12,097 nucleotides of DNA from Microcaldota archaeon (lineage in GTDB: Archaea > Micrarchaeota > Micrarchaeia > Norongarragalinales > UBA10210). The notes beneath the pieces were generated by a model. That model had not been told where the DNA came from. It searched no databases and saw only the letters and a list, made by a program, of their open reading frames with translations. Shown here one piece after another: positions 1 to 6,422 of this stretch (the stretch's first letter is position 1; each line of letters begins with the position of its first letter). The stretch is taken from the NCBI GenBank assembly GCA_013331595.1, contig DUGE01000036.1, forward strand, positions 1-12,097. Reading direction: 5' to 3'. A program made the position numbers and the translations under genes.

Positions 1-22
1 AAAACTTTCAAGGAGCGCTATA
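1..22. repeat. Probable truncated third copy of the double-hairpin element
   Basis: The first ten bases (AAAACTTTCA) and bases 17-22 (GCTATA) match the right end of the 91-bp element at 1219-1240 in the same register. The six bases between them differ (AGGAGC here, TTTTCT there). Those six bases fall in the stem arm of hairpin B, while the loop edge and the outer GCTA end are kept. That is what a related element with a rewritten stem would look like. Only one arm is in the window, so pairing cannot be tested. It lies 56 bp past the stop of the first TadC-like gene. Chance similarity in AT-rich DNA is possible. Confidence 0.4.
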
Positions 23-78
23 AGCACTTGTAGGCACTTGACGAATGCGCTAAGGCGGTAAAAGGATTAAGGCACGGA

Positions 79-1125
79 TCACTTTACAATCGATGAAAAC
101 GCGCTTTGAATGCCGTAAAGCGCCATCAAATAAATGCCCAAGCCCACTATGACGAAAACAGGGACCCACCTCAAGCCGCGGGTGGCCTTGCCGTCACGCA
201 TCAAGCCAGTAATCATGGAAGCAAAAAACGCAGTTATGGCTATGCAGGCTATTGAAAAGGTCTTTATGTCCCCGGATTTTATTGATGCGGTGTTCGAACT
301 GCCCACGCCCGGAAGGTTGGATATCCCGCCGGCACCCTGGCCCCCCATTTCGGCAGAATTGCTTCCTCCAGTTGTCTTAAGCTGCTTTGAGGCGATTTGC
401 TCGTTCAGTATTGCGTAGTAGGTTGAAACGGAAAAAAGCAGTGGCGCAGCAATGATTGACGAGAAAATAATGAATATTGCGTAGGTGGTGGTGGCAACTG
501 CTACTTCCCTCTGTAGAAGCTGTGAAGAGCGGATGTCGAAAGCCACTTGGTCGAGCAGGTGCGCCATTTCACCGCCAAGGACTATTCCCTCGTTAATCAA
601 CCGGATGGCGCGTTCAACAACCTGCGAATTCACGCGCTTGGTCATTTCCTGGAAAGCTTCGTTGATGGGCGCTCCCCCGAAAGAATCGGCGCTCATGCGC
701 TCTATCTCGTCCTTGAAAGGCCCAAACTCAGGGCGGGCCGAACTCCACACTGCACTCTCAAGGGTCATTCCAGCACGGATGTTGGCTGAAATCATCTGCA
801 TGGCTATGGGAAGCATCTGCTCTATCTTGCGCGCGCGGGAATCGGCGTTGGAACTTAGCCAGACGTAAAAAAGCGTAAGGCAGCCTACGAAAGTCACTAG
901 GGGAAAAACCGAATGGTAAATAGTCAGGGTGGTGAAAAAAGGCGAGAGGAAGAAAATCATGAGTGACGCGCCTAGGGAGAAAAACAAGGCAAAGCCGAGG
1001 AAAGTCCTTGCCTCCAAGTCCCTAAACCCGCCCTGTATCAAAAGCTTCGTTGTGCCTTGCACAAGCGGCTTGGGAAACAGGGAAGACAGGCGTCGGTAAA
1101 GCGGGATTGAAACCATGTTTTTCAC
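79..1125 (-). CDS. TadC-like pilus/secretion platform protein (T2SF domain), copy 1
   Basis: This is a 348-residue polytopic membrane protein of the GspF/TadC family, the inner-membrane platform on which the pilus ATPase acts. Hydrophobic segments lie at about residues 42-61, 72-91, 209-237, 287-307 and 320-337. The cytoplasmic T2SF region falls between the second and third, about 101-205, with the typical MLPIAMQMISANIRAGMTLE stretch at 104-123. A Gly/Ser/Asn-rich linker at about 247-286 follows the third hydrophobic segment; the other TadC-like protein here has nothing comparable. The ATG at 1125 has GGAGTGA upstream, which supports this start over the ATG at 1116. It is the last gene of the pilus locus and is separated from the other TadC gene by one copy of the 91-bp repeat. 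In archaeal pilus and archaellum-like systems two TadC modules often lie side by side, so the pair probably forms one heteromeric platform (inference). Confidence 0.9.
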   Translation of the reverse strand: MKNMVSIPLYRRLSSLFPKPLVQGTTKLLIQGGFRDLEARTFLGFALFFSLGASLMIFFLSPFFTTLTIYHSVFPLVTFVGCLTLFYVWLSSNADSRARKIEQMLPIAMQMISANIRAGMTLESAVWSSARPEFGPFKDEIERMSADSFGGAPINEAFQEMTKRVNSQVVERAIRLINEGIVLGGEMAHLLDQVAFDIRSSQLLQREVAVATTTYAIFIIFSSIIAAPLLFSVSTYYAILNEQIASKQLKTTGGSNSAEMGGQGAGGISNLPGVGSSNTASIKSGDIKTFSIACIAITAFFASMITGLMRDGKATRGLRWVPVFVIVGLGIYLMALYGIQSAFSSIVK

Positions 1126-1148
1126 TCCATAAACAAAATTATTTAACT

Positions 1149-1239
1149 ATAGCGAAAAAGCTAAGTAATGGAACTTTATTGCTTTTTCGCTAGTCGCAGA
1201 AAATGAGTAAAAAGTTCCAAAACTTTCATTTTCTGCTAT
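1149..1239. repeat. 91-bp double-hairpin element, copy 1 (left arm of inverted pair)
   Basis: This sequence is repeated base for base, in reverse complement, at 4812-4902. Hairpin A (1150-1192) has a 12-bp perfect stem, TAGCGAAAAAGC with its complement, and a 19-nt loop (1162-1180). Hairpin B (1196-1236) has an 11-bp perfect stem, GCAGAAAATGA with its complement, and another 19-nt loop (1207-1225). TGGAACTTT in loop A (1169-1177) is the exact complement of AAAGTTCCA in loop B (1211-1219), so the loops can pair. The element starts 6 bp past the stop of the second TadC-like gene. No coding potential is visible. It could act as a folded mRNA 3' end, a recombination site or a miniature mobile element. 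Confidence 0.95.
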
Positions 1240-1245
1240 AAATTA

Positions 1246-2115
1246 TTACACGAGCGGCCTCCTGCTTGAGATGAAGCTCATGAAAAATAATTGGAATCCT
1301 ATGAGGAACGCGAGCACTGCCGGAAAGATTATGGTTGGAATTTCTATGCCAAGAAAGGATGAGATGACGATTATCATCGTCACACCCAAGCTCGGGACAA
1401 CCACTGCAAACATCATGTAAAGCATGGCCCATGGAGAAAGCTCCTGGCCGTAGCGGTGGATATCGTCTATCTTTTCCTTCATCAGCTCGTCCAAAATGGA
1501 TTCCAGCGAATCTCCAACGTCGCTGCCCACTTTCAGCGCGTTCTGGATTTGCCACAAGACTTTCCTGAATTGCATGGAAGGGTTGGTGCGCGTGGCTTCG
1601 CTCAACGCGTCGATTTCTGGAACCCCGCTGTTGATCTTGTTGACGATTTTCCTGAACTCGACGCTCACCTCGCCGTAGCCGTTTGCGGCGCTGGTCATGG
1701 CATTGAAAAGCGGCACGCCGGATTTCAATTCAATCAAAATCTGCCTCACTGCGGGTATAAGCTGATTTTCCACTAGCTTCTTACGCTTGCCCGAAAGAAT
1801 GCGCGGATAGAAAATTATTGTGAAAAAGCTTGCCAAGCCCACCACGAAAGTGAACAAAACGGAAATAAAGAGCAGGTTAATCTTTGCAAGCATCGCTATG
1901 GCTTGCATGAAAACGAACACTGTGAGCGCATTGGTGATGAAGACGCTGAGGGCAATGGCCATGTAACTCCTTGGGGATTCGGTTATCTGGGCCTGCACCA
2001 AATCCTCATGCAGGGCTGGGAAAAACGCGCTCAAAAACCCGCCGGCGTTCTTAAACGTGCCTGCAAGCCCGAGCACTATCCTGCGCGGGAAAAACGAGAA
2101 TGGGATCTTCAGCAA
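1246..2115 (-). CDS. TadC-like pilus/secretion platform protein (T2SF domain), copy 2
   Basis: This is a 289-residue membrane protein of the GspF/TadC platform family, diverged from the other TadC-like gene. Hydrophobic segments lie at about residues 51-72, 78-102, 227-250 and 260-280. The cytoplasmic T2SF helical region is at about 110-225, including QLIPAVRQILIELKSGVPLF (118-137) and a GSDVGDSLE turn (197-205). The start is TTG at 2115, preceded by GAGGT about eight bases upstream, and it lies 32 bp after the ATPase stop, so the two are co-transcribed. Adjacency to the ATPase is the usual arrangement in archaeal type IV pilus loci, and the platform couples ATP hydrolysis to pilin extraction from the membrane (family knowledge). 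The stop codon is six bases from the 91-bp repeat. Confidence 0.9.
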   Translation of the reverse strand: MLKIPFSFFPRRIVLGLAGTFKNAGGFLSAFFPALHEDLVQAQITESPRSYMAIALSVFITNALTVFVFMQAIAMLAKINLLFISVLFTFVVGLASFFTIIFYPRILSGKRKKLVENQLIPAVRQILIELKSGVPLFNAMTSAANGYGEVSVEFRKIVNKINSGVPEIDALSEATRTNPSMQFRKVLWQIQNALKVGSDVGDSLESILDELMKEKIDDIHRYGQELSPWAMLYMMFAVVVPSLGVTMIIVISSFLGIEIPTIIFPAVLAFLIGFQLFFMSFISSRRPLV

Positions 2116-2147
2116 ACAAAACTACCTCTCCAGCCCCAAAAAACGGT

Positions 2148-3641
2148 TCAACCAAGCAACTGTTTTTTGTCCCCGTTGCTTTCAACGATCTTCAAAACCC
2201 TATCCTTGTCACGGTAGTACAGTGCGCTCACTTTCCCGACGGAATTCACGTCACGAACTCCCTGCTTTATCAAATACTTGAGAATGGCCTGCTTTTCCCT
2301 CAAGTCCTGTTCCGTTTCTTTGGTGGTAAAGCCAGTGTGCAAAGCAAGCTCGCTGAAAAGCCTCGAACTGTCCTCGAGCTTCTGCAGCTTGTCTTCCCGC
2401 GGGTCCCAGGAATATAGGACGTTCATTGAAACCTTGTTTTCCTCGGGCATCACTTCCGCCAGCTCGAAAGTCCTGCGGATGCCGCTCCGCCTTTGGCGGT
2501 ATTGTACGACTATCAAATGCAGCGCCTCGAGAACTGGCTCGGGAATTGCAATGGGCGGGTTGATCAAACGGTTGCGCACCTGCGCAGCATTATCCGCATG
2601 CAGGGTGGCGTAAACGCTGTGCCCCGTGTGCATGGCTTCAAACAAGACTTCTGCTTCGCGCTGCCTGCGGATTTCGCCAACAACAATGCGGTCGGGCCGC
2701 ATGCGCAGGGAGTTGACCATCAAGTCAAGCATTTCCACGCCGCCCTTTCCCTCGGGGTTGGGAAGGCGGGTGATGAGCGGGGTCCAATGGAGAAAATCGG
2801 GGAGCACTAGTTCCTTCGTGTCTTCAATGCTCACAATCCGCTGGTTGGGCGGGGTGAAAACAAGAATGGCGTTCAGGAACGAGGTTTTTCCGCTGGCAGT
2901 GCCTCCGGCAATGAGGGTGTTAAGCTCGTACTGCACGGCAAGCCAAATGAGCGAAGCCACTTCCGCATTGAGAGTATTGTTGGAAATCAGGTCGACAATG
3001 GTCCACGGGTCTTCGCGGAATTTCCTTATGGTAAAGCCGTTGCCCTTGGCCGAAATGGGAAAAAGCGTGGCGTTGACACGGCTTCCGCCGATGAGCGAGG
3101 CATCCATGAGGGGAGTGAGGTTCGTAATCTGCTTTCCCACGCGGCGGCCGATGATGGACGCGAAATTGTGAATCTGCTCTTCACTGGAGAGCGTGAGGTT
3201 CGTGCGCAGCCAGCCGAACTGCTTGTGGTAAACGAAAACCGGCTCTTTCGCCGAATTCACAACTATTTCCTCAAGATTGCCGTCGGCAAGCAAAAGCTCT
3301 ATTTCCCCAAGGCCGACCATCTCCTGAATAAGGCGGCCTACGAGGATTTTTTCTTCCTCATCGCTCAACCCGCGCAACTCCTGCTTTACAAGCTGGCGCG
3401 CGGTTTCAACAAGCCGCTTTTTCACTTTCTCCGTTTCACGCGGGTCCAAGACTTCCGAAACCTTGATGTTGACTGCCTCGACTATCCTTCGCTTCAGGTA
3501 ATCGAGGATTACTTTCGTCGCCTGCTTGACGCGCGTGTGCCGCAATTCATAGGAATTTATGAAATCGTCATCCCGCGCTATAACTGCCACTTCGGCAGGC
3601 ACGCCCTCGCTTTCAACAGTGTATGACGCCAATTCCTTCAA
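2148..3641 (-). CDS. Type II/IV secretion system ATPase (TadA/GspE/archaellum-ATPase family)
   Basis: This 497-residue cytoplasmic hexameric ATPase should power pilus assembly. The N-terminal region (about 1-150) is the adaptor part that usually contacts the platform. The motor domain follows with every hallmark: Walker A GGTASGKTS (246-254), Asp box SIEDTKEL (271-278), Walker B RIVVGEIR (318-325) and His box HTGHSVYATLHAD (338-350). All catalytic motifs look intact, and length and motif order are normal for archaeal members. The start is TTG at 3641, with GGTG six bases upstream; there is no in-frame ATG near the N-terminus. It lies 48 bp after the winged-helix gene and 32 bp before a TadC-like gene, forming a three-gene block enclosed by the inverted 91-bp repeats. 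Whether the machine makes adhesive pili, an archaellum or an uptake pilus cannot be told from this gene; no archaellum FlaH/FlaJ-type partners are seen. Confidence 0.95.
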   Translation of the reverse strand: MKELASYTVESEGVPAEVAVIARDDDFINSYELRHTRVKQATKVILDYLKRRIVEAVNIKVSEVLDPRETEKVKKRLVETARQLVKQELRGLSDEEEKILVGRLIQEMVGLGEIELLLADGNLEEIVVNSAKEPVFVYHKQFGWLRTNLTLSSEEQIHNFASIIGRRVGKQITNLTPLMDASLIGGSRVNATLFPISAKGNGFTIRKFREDPWTIVDLISNNTLNAEVASLIWLAVQYELNTLIAGGTASGKTSFLNAILVFTPPNQRIVSIEDTKELVLPDFLHWTPLITRLPNPEGKGGVEMLDLMVNSLRMRPDRIVVGEIRRQREAEVLFEAMHTGHSVYATLHADNAAQVRNRLINPPIAIPEPVLEALHLIVVQYRQRRSGIRRTFELAEVMPEENKVSMNVLYSWDPREDKLQKLEDSSRLFSELALHTGFTTKETEQDLREKQAILKYLIKQGVRDVNSVGKVSALYYRDKDRVLKIVESNGDKKQLLG

Positions 3642-3689
3642 AAATCACACCAGTACAATTTTTCAAATACAACCAGCAACGCTGCCAAT

Positions 3690-4625
3690 TTATTTCCTCT
3701 TCCTCCTCCAGTAGTGCTGCCTGACCTTGTCAATGCGGTTTATCAAAATCCGCCTCCAGCCGTCCGGCCGCTTGCCCTGCTTTTTCGGCACCGCGGCCTT
3801 GACTTTCTCTTTTACGATCTCCCCGACTTTCTTTTCAGCCTGGAACAAGCTGGGCAAATCAAAATTCAGGCCAGGAACTGCAAACTTCTTTTTTTCCTTT
3901 GCCGGTTCTTTTTTTGTTCCCGCAGGCAAAGGCGGCTTTTCCTCATCGCCGCCCAAACCATCATCTTCACCCGCCTTACTTGGCGTGCCGAGAAGCAGGC
4001 TCCTCAAAAACGCAATGTAGAACAAGAGCAATTCCATGAAATTCCGGGTGAACGCCTTGCTGGCCTTGGTTTTCTCGAGCTTGTCCAGCCTGCTCTTGAA
4101 TTCCGCAAGCTTTTCGGAGAAAACCTCGCCTTCAACCTCCACTTTCTTTACTGACGAATCGAAAACCTGCACGCGCGTCAAGAGCGAAGTTATCTCTCCC
4201 CGCAGCTTCATGGCCTTCTGTTTTGAAATGTCATCCTGCGACTCCAAAGCCTTAAGGGCGCCTTCCGCTCTCTTCAGCCGGCGGAGCAAGTCTTTCTCCA
4301 TGAATGAAGCCACGTGCTCTGCGCCCTCTATTTCCTGTTCAAGCAAGGCTGCCTTGTCAATCGGCTTTACCTGCTTCTCTTCCTCAACGTCCTCCAGAGA
4401 CATTTCCCTAGGCTGTTGGGACGCTGGCTTTGCAACAAGGCTCGAACCCCCAAGCGTATAGCGCACTTCAATCAAGCCGCTTTCTTCAAGCAGGAAAGAA
4501 AGTTTTTCAACCTGGTCTATGGGCAGGTTCAAAGCGTCGGCAGCATTCTTCACACTAACTTTCTTGTTGACCATCACGTAATCATAAAGCCGGTCGATGA
4601 CTGTTTCAATGTCTTCCTTAACCAT
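3690..4625 (-). CDS. Winged-helix/coiled-coil protein of the pilus locus, unknown function
   Basis: I do not recognise a named family. The 311-residue protein has a winged-helix-like N-terminus (about 1-66), including VSVKNAADALNLPIDQVEKL (23-42). A charged, helical, probably coiled-coil stretch follows (about 95-190), then a hydrophobic patch FMELLLFYIAFLRSLLLG (196-213), a Gly/Pro/acidic linker (214-247) and a very basic C-terminus ending WRRKRK. The ATG at 4625 is chosen because the fold begins there; the open frame runs on to a TTG at 4670, but those extra residues look non-domain. It begins the block with the ATPase and a TadC. The coiled coil plus hydrophobic patch suggests a membrane-bound scaffold near the ATPase, loosely analogous to archaellum FlaC/D/E. 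The winged helix may be a protein-binding module rather than a DNA binder. Both roles are inference. Confidence 0.8.
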   Translation of the reverse strand: MVKEDIETVIDRLYDYVMVNKKVSVKNAADALNLPIDQVEKLSFLLEESGLIEVRYTLGGSSLVAKPASQQPREMSLEDVEEEKQVKPIDKAALLEQEIEGAEHVASFMEKDLLRRLKRAEGALKALESQDDISKQKAMKLRGEITSLLTRVQVFDSSVKKVEVEGEVFSEKLAEFKSRLDKLEKTKASKAFTRNFMELLLFYIAFLRSLLLGTPSKAGEDDGLGGDEEKPPLPAGTKKEPAKEKKKFAVPGLNFDLPSLFQAEKKVGEIVKEKVKAAVPKKQGKRPDGWRRILINRIDKVRQHYWRRKRK

Positions 4626-4689
4626 ATTCCCGCCAAAACCCGCCAAGCCACAAAGGGCGCTCGAACGCAATTAGGAGAACGCAAGGGAG

Positions 4690-4704
4690 TTTTTTATTAC
4701 TATA
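4690..4704 (-). promoter_or_regulatory. Candidate TATA-box region for the winged-helix/ATPase/TadC block
   Basis: Read on the minus strand this stretch is TATAGTAATAAAAAA, the most TATA-like run upstream of the winged-helix gene and about 65 bp before its ATG. The 26-bp palindrome at 4703-4728 touches its upstream edge, where a BRE or regulator site would lie. If it is the promoter, the three-gene block has its own promoter inside the inverted repeats, separate from the pilin operon. Confidence 0.35.
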
Positions 4705-4728
4705 GCAAACTGCGCATGCAGTTTGCTA
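4703..4728. repeat. 26-bp perfect palindrome (11-bp stem, GCAT loop)
   Basis: TAGCAAACTGC (4703-4713) is followed by GCAT and then its exact reverse complement (4718-4728). The left edge reads ACTATAGC, as does the left edge of the 91-bp element at 1146-1153, and the arms share the outer TAGC...GCTA. It could be an operator upstream of the candidate TATA box, or a short relative of the hairpin element. It lies upstream of the winged-helix gene, so it is unlikely to be that gene's terminator. Confidence 0.8.
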
Positions 4729-4730
4729 AC

Positions 4731-4811
4731 CCGCGAGTGGCTCAACCTGTGAGTGCTCAGGCACGAGCCTTCTCGGCCTGCCACGAGCTTTTGCAGACTT
4801 TAACGCAACTC
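4731..4811. other. GC-rich intergenic segment with repeats, no ORF; possible structured leader or small RNA
   Basis: Between the palindrome and the right copy of the 91-bp element is a visibly GC-richer stretch. CACGAGC occurs at 4762-4768 and again at 4782-4788, a 20-base spacing. GGCTC (4739-4743) can pair with GAGCC (4765-4769), enclosing a small GTGC/GCAC hairpin. I see no tRNA pattern, no convincing C/D boxes and no reading frame. A structured RNA is possible but not shown. Confidence 0.25.
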
Positions 4812-4902
4812 ATAGCAGAAAATGAAAGTTTTGGAACTTTTTACTCATTTTCTGCGACTAGCGAAAAAGCAATAAAGTTCCATTACTTAGCTTTTTCGCT
4901 AT
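4812..4902. repeat. 91-bp double-hairpin element, copy 2 (right arm of inverted pair)
   Basis: This is the exact reverse complement of 1149-1239; each position x here corresponds to 6051-x in copy 1. Hairpin B is at 4815-4855 and hairpin A at 4859-4901. The complementary loop cores are TGGAACTTT (4832-4840) and AAAGTTCCA (4874-4882). Outside the shared 91 bp the flanks differ from copy 1, although this copy is bordered by CAACTC on one side and, on the opposite strand, CAACTG. Its last base is also the first base of the stop codon of the 334-residue surface-protein gene, so like copy 1 it directly follows a minus-strand gene. Confidence 0.95.
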
Positions 4903-5906
4903 CAGTTGACGTTGATTGTTTTCGATGAATTCCAAGCCAAATCACGCACGCTCAAAAGCGAAGGCGCATTGAACGAGAAGTTGCTCGTGTTGAACTCAAA
5001 CTTAGTTAGAGTGTCTGCAGTGAAATTGCAGCCGTTCTCGGAGTTCGGCTGAGAACCTTTGATGAGGAAATCGCCGTCAGAACCGAAATACAGCTTGACC
5101 CAGCACGGATTGGATTTTATGGAAAGCGTTGCAGAATCCGGGTCATACCAATTCCACGTGGTTTCGGGACAATTGACGTCCCGGGTGTTGCCTTGATCCG
5201 GGCCGTAAGTGCCTGGACAGCGATAGAGCTTTCCCTGCGAATCGGTTACGTTCAGCTCGTAATCCACGAGCAGACAGGCCTGCTGTCCGGTGCACGCGCC
5301 ACTGCCGAAAACCTTGGTGAACTGGCCCCAATTGAAATTTGAATTCGTGCAGTTGCCCCAAATTGACGGGTCGCAACTGAAGTTCAAGTCGGTCAAGTTG
5401 AAGGCAAGCCTGATGGCCTGAACGTAAGCGAAAGTGCAAGGCGGGTTGGTTGAAGTCTTGCATATGATTTCAATCTGGTTTTTGCCCCAGTCCGGATACT
5501 GGTAGGTTATGTTGAAAGGCGTCACAGTATAGTTTACTATGGTCTGGCCGCAGCTTTGCTTTCCAAAACAGGCATAGTCGGCTATGGGATTTCCTTGCGG
5601 GTCAAGAAGCCCTATCTGGAAATTCTTCTCACGGTAGTAGTTGTTGATGAAATTGAAATAGTCGCTAAGGGCTGTTGAAACGTCAAGGTCTGCAGGAATT
5701 TGGTCGTAGATTGAAAGGTTCTTGTTGTCCTTCACGACGCTCATGCCCGTAATGTGGAAAAGGTCTTCTCGCACGTCGTCCCAGGTGTAGGTTACTTTCT
5801 TCGCCACTTCCAGGCCATAGGAATGCTTGGACTGGAAAAGGGCAATTGCAAAAAGTAGCCCTAAAAGCATTACGACAATTATGCTGAAAACCAAAGCCCG
5901 CTTCAT
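4902..5906 (-). CDS. Cysteine-rich, sequon-rich membrane-anchored surface protein of the pilus locus
   Basis: I do not recognise a family. The 334-residue protein starts MKRALVFSII, with a single hydrophobic segment at about residues 5-24. The rest is a large extracytoplasmic domain with about ten N-x-S/T sequons and 12 cysteines, several in close pairs (for example CFGKQSC and CTGQQAC). An even cysteine count and many sequons fit a disulfide-stabilised, glycosylated surface domain. The VFS near the start echoes the VFS[IL]D start of the two upstream secreted proteins, but the acidic residue is missing and only three residues precede the ALVFS stretch, so pilin-type processing is doubtful. 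It follows those genes by 60 bp on the same strand. A minor pilin or tip-adhesin role is inference. The ATG at 5906 lacks a strong ribosome binding site. Confidence 0.85.
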   Translation of the reverse strand: MKRALVFSIIVVMLLGLLFAIALFQSKHSYGLEVAKKVTYTWDDVREDLFHITGMSVVKDNKNLSIYDQIPADLDVSTALSDYFNFINNYYREKNFQIGLLDPQGNPIADYACFGKQSCGQTIVNYTVTPFNITYQYPDWGKNQIEIICKTSTNPPCTFAYVQAIRLAFNLTDLNFSCDPSIWGNCTNSNFNWGQFTKVFGSGACTGQQACLLVDYELNVTDSQGKLYRCPGTYGPDQGNTRDVNCPETTWNWYDPDSATLSIKSNPCWVKLYFGSDGDFLIKGSQPNSENGCNFTADTLTKFEFNTSNFSFNAPSLLSVRDLAWNSSKTINVN

Positions 5907-5966
5907 GAAAAACCAACCACGCTACAAAAACAATTCAATCCAGCCGGTAATTTTACCATTCCGTAT

Positions 5967-6422
5967 TCACTCGCCAACTACTATTTGCGCCACTCCAAAA
6001 TACTGTTTTTTGTTCTCGATTGCGGAAAACAACCGCTTGGAAGAACTGCGCGTGTCAGTCCAATTGCCTACGGACCCCGAGGCATTGCACTGCCAGTTGA
6101 AAGCCGAATCGCGGTATATTGAAACGTTCATGAAAGCGAACGCGTAGCTGTTGGTTTTGCTCATCGTCCGGTTTAGGAAGTTGGTTATAATTTGGTTAGC
6201 GCCAGCCGGACAGTTGTAGAGGCTCGAGAAATTGCCGTTCTTGTCAAAAACAGTCAGCTCGTCGGTCGCCATTTCGTGCAAAGAAAGCGTCAAGGGCGTG
6301 AAGGAAAAGAGCGAGGCGAAAGTAAGCACTGCAATGCCCATCAAAATCACCGCGAACAGGGCATCCAGGCTGAAAACTATGCCCCTAGGGCCTTTCGAAC
6401 CATGAAAATCGGGCGAACTCAT
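5967..6422 (-). CDS. Pilin-like secreted protein, VFSLD type
   Basis: This 151-residue protein has a short basic N-terminus, then GIVFSLD (residues 14-20) leading into a hydrophobic helix (about 21-40). The extracytoplasmic part has several sequons (NFSS, NRT, NVS, NAS, NWT) and two cysteines. If cut after Gly14 like an archaeal prepilin, Asp20 would be at +6, where the class III pilins of this locus have Glu at +5. The ATG at 6422 overlaps the upstream stop as ATGA and has GGTGAGG upstream, so the start is secure and translation is coupled. It is probably a minor pilin of the same filament. No named family is recognised; assignment rests on the N-terminus and context. Confidence 0.82.
   Translation of the reverse strand: MSSPDFHGSKGPRGIVFSLDALFAVILMGIAVLTFASLFSFTPLTLSLHEMATDELTVFDKNGNFSSLYNCPAGANQIITNFLNRTMSKTNSYAFAFMNVSIYRDSAFNWQCNASGSVGNWTDTRSSSKRLFSAIENKKQYFGVAQIVVGE

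Noticed and set aside
1149..1239. CRISPR repeat or tRNA-like gene
   Set aside because: Only two full copies exist, in opposite orientation and kilobases apart, with no spacer array; no acceptor stem, anticodon or T-loop pattern is visible.
1149..1239. Ordinary intrinsic terminator
   Set aside because: Stems are AT-rich, loops are long and no T-tract follows; the loop-loop complementarity and exact inverted copy are not explained by termination alone.
3168..3626. Plus-strand open frames antisense to the ATPase and other pilus genes
   Set aside because: They mirror real minus-strand genes with intact motifs; their translations show no recognisable domains and lack start signals.
4626..4670. 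Longer start (TTG at 4670) for the winged-helix protein
   Set aside because: The extra 15 residues precede the domain, have no good ribosome binding site, and the ATG at 4625 matches the fold start.
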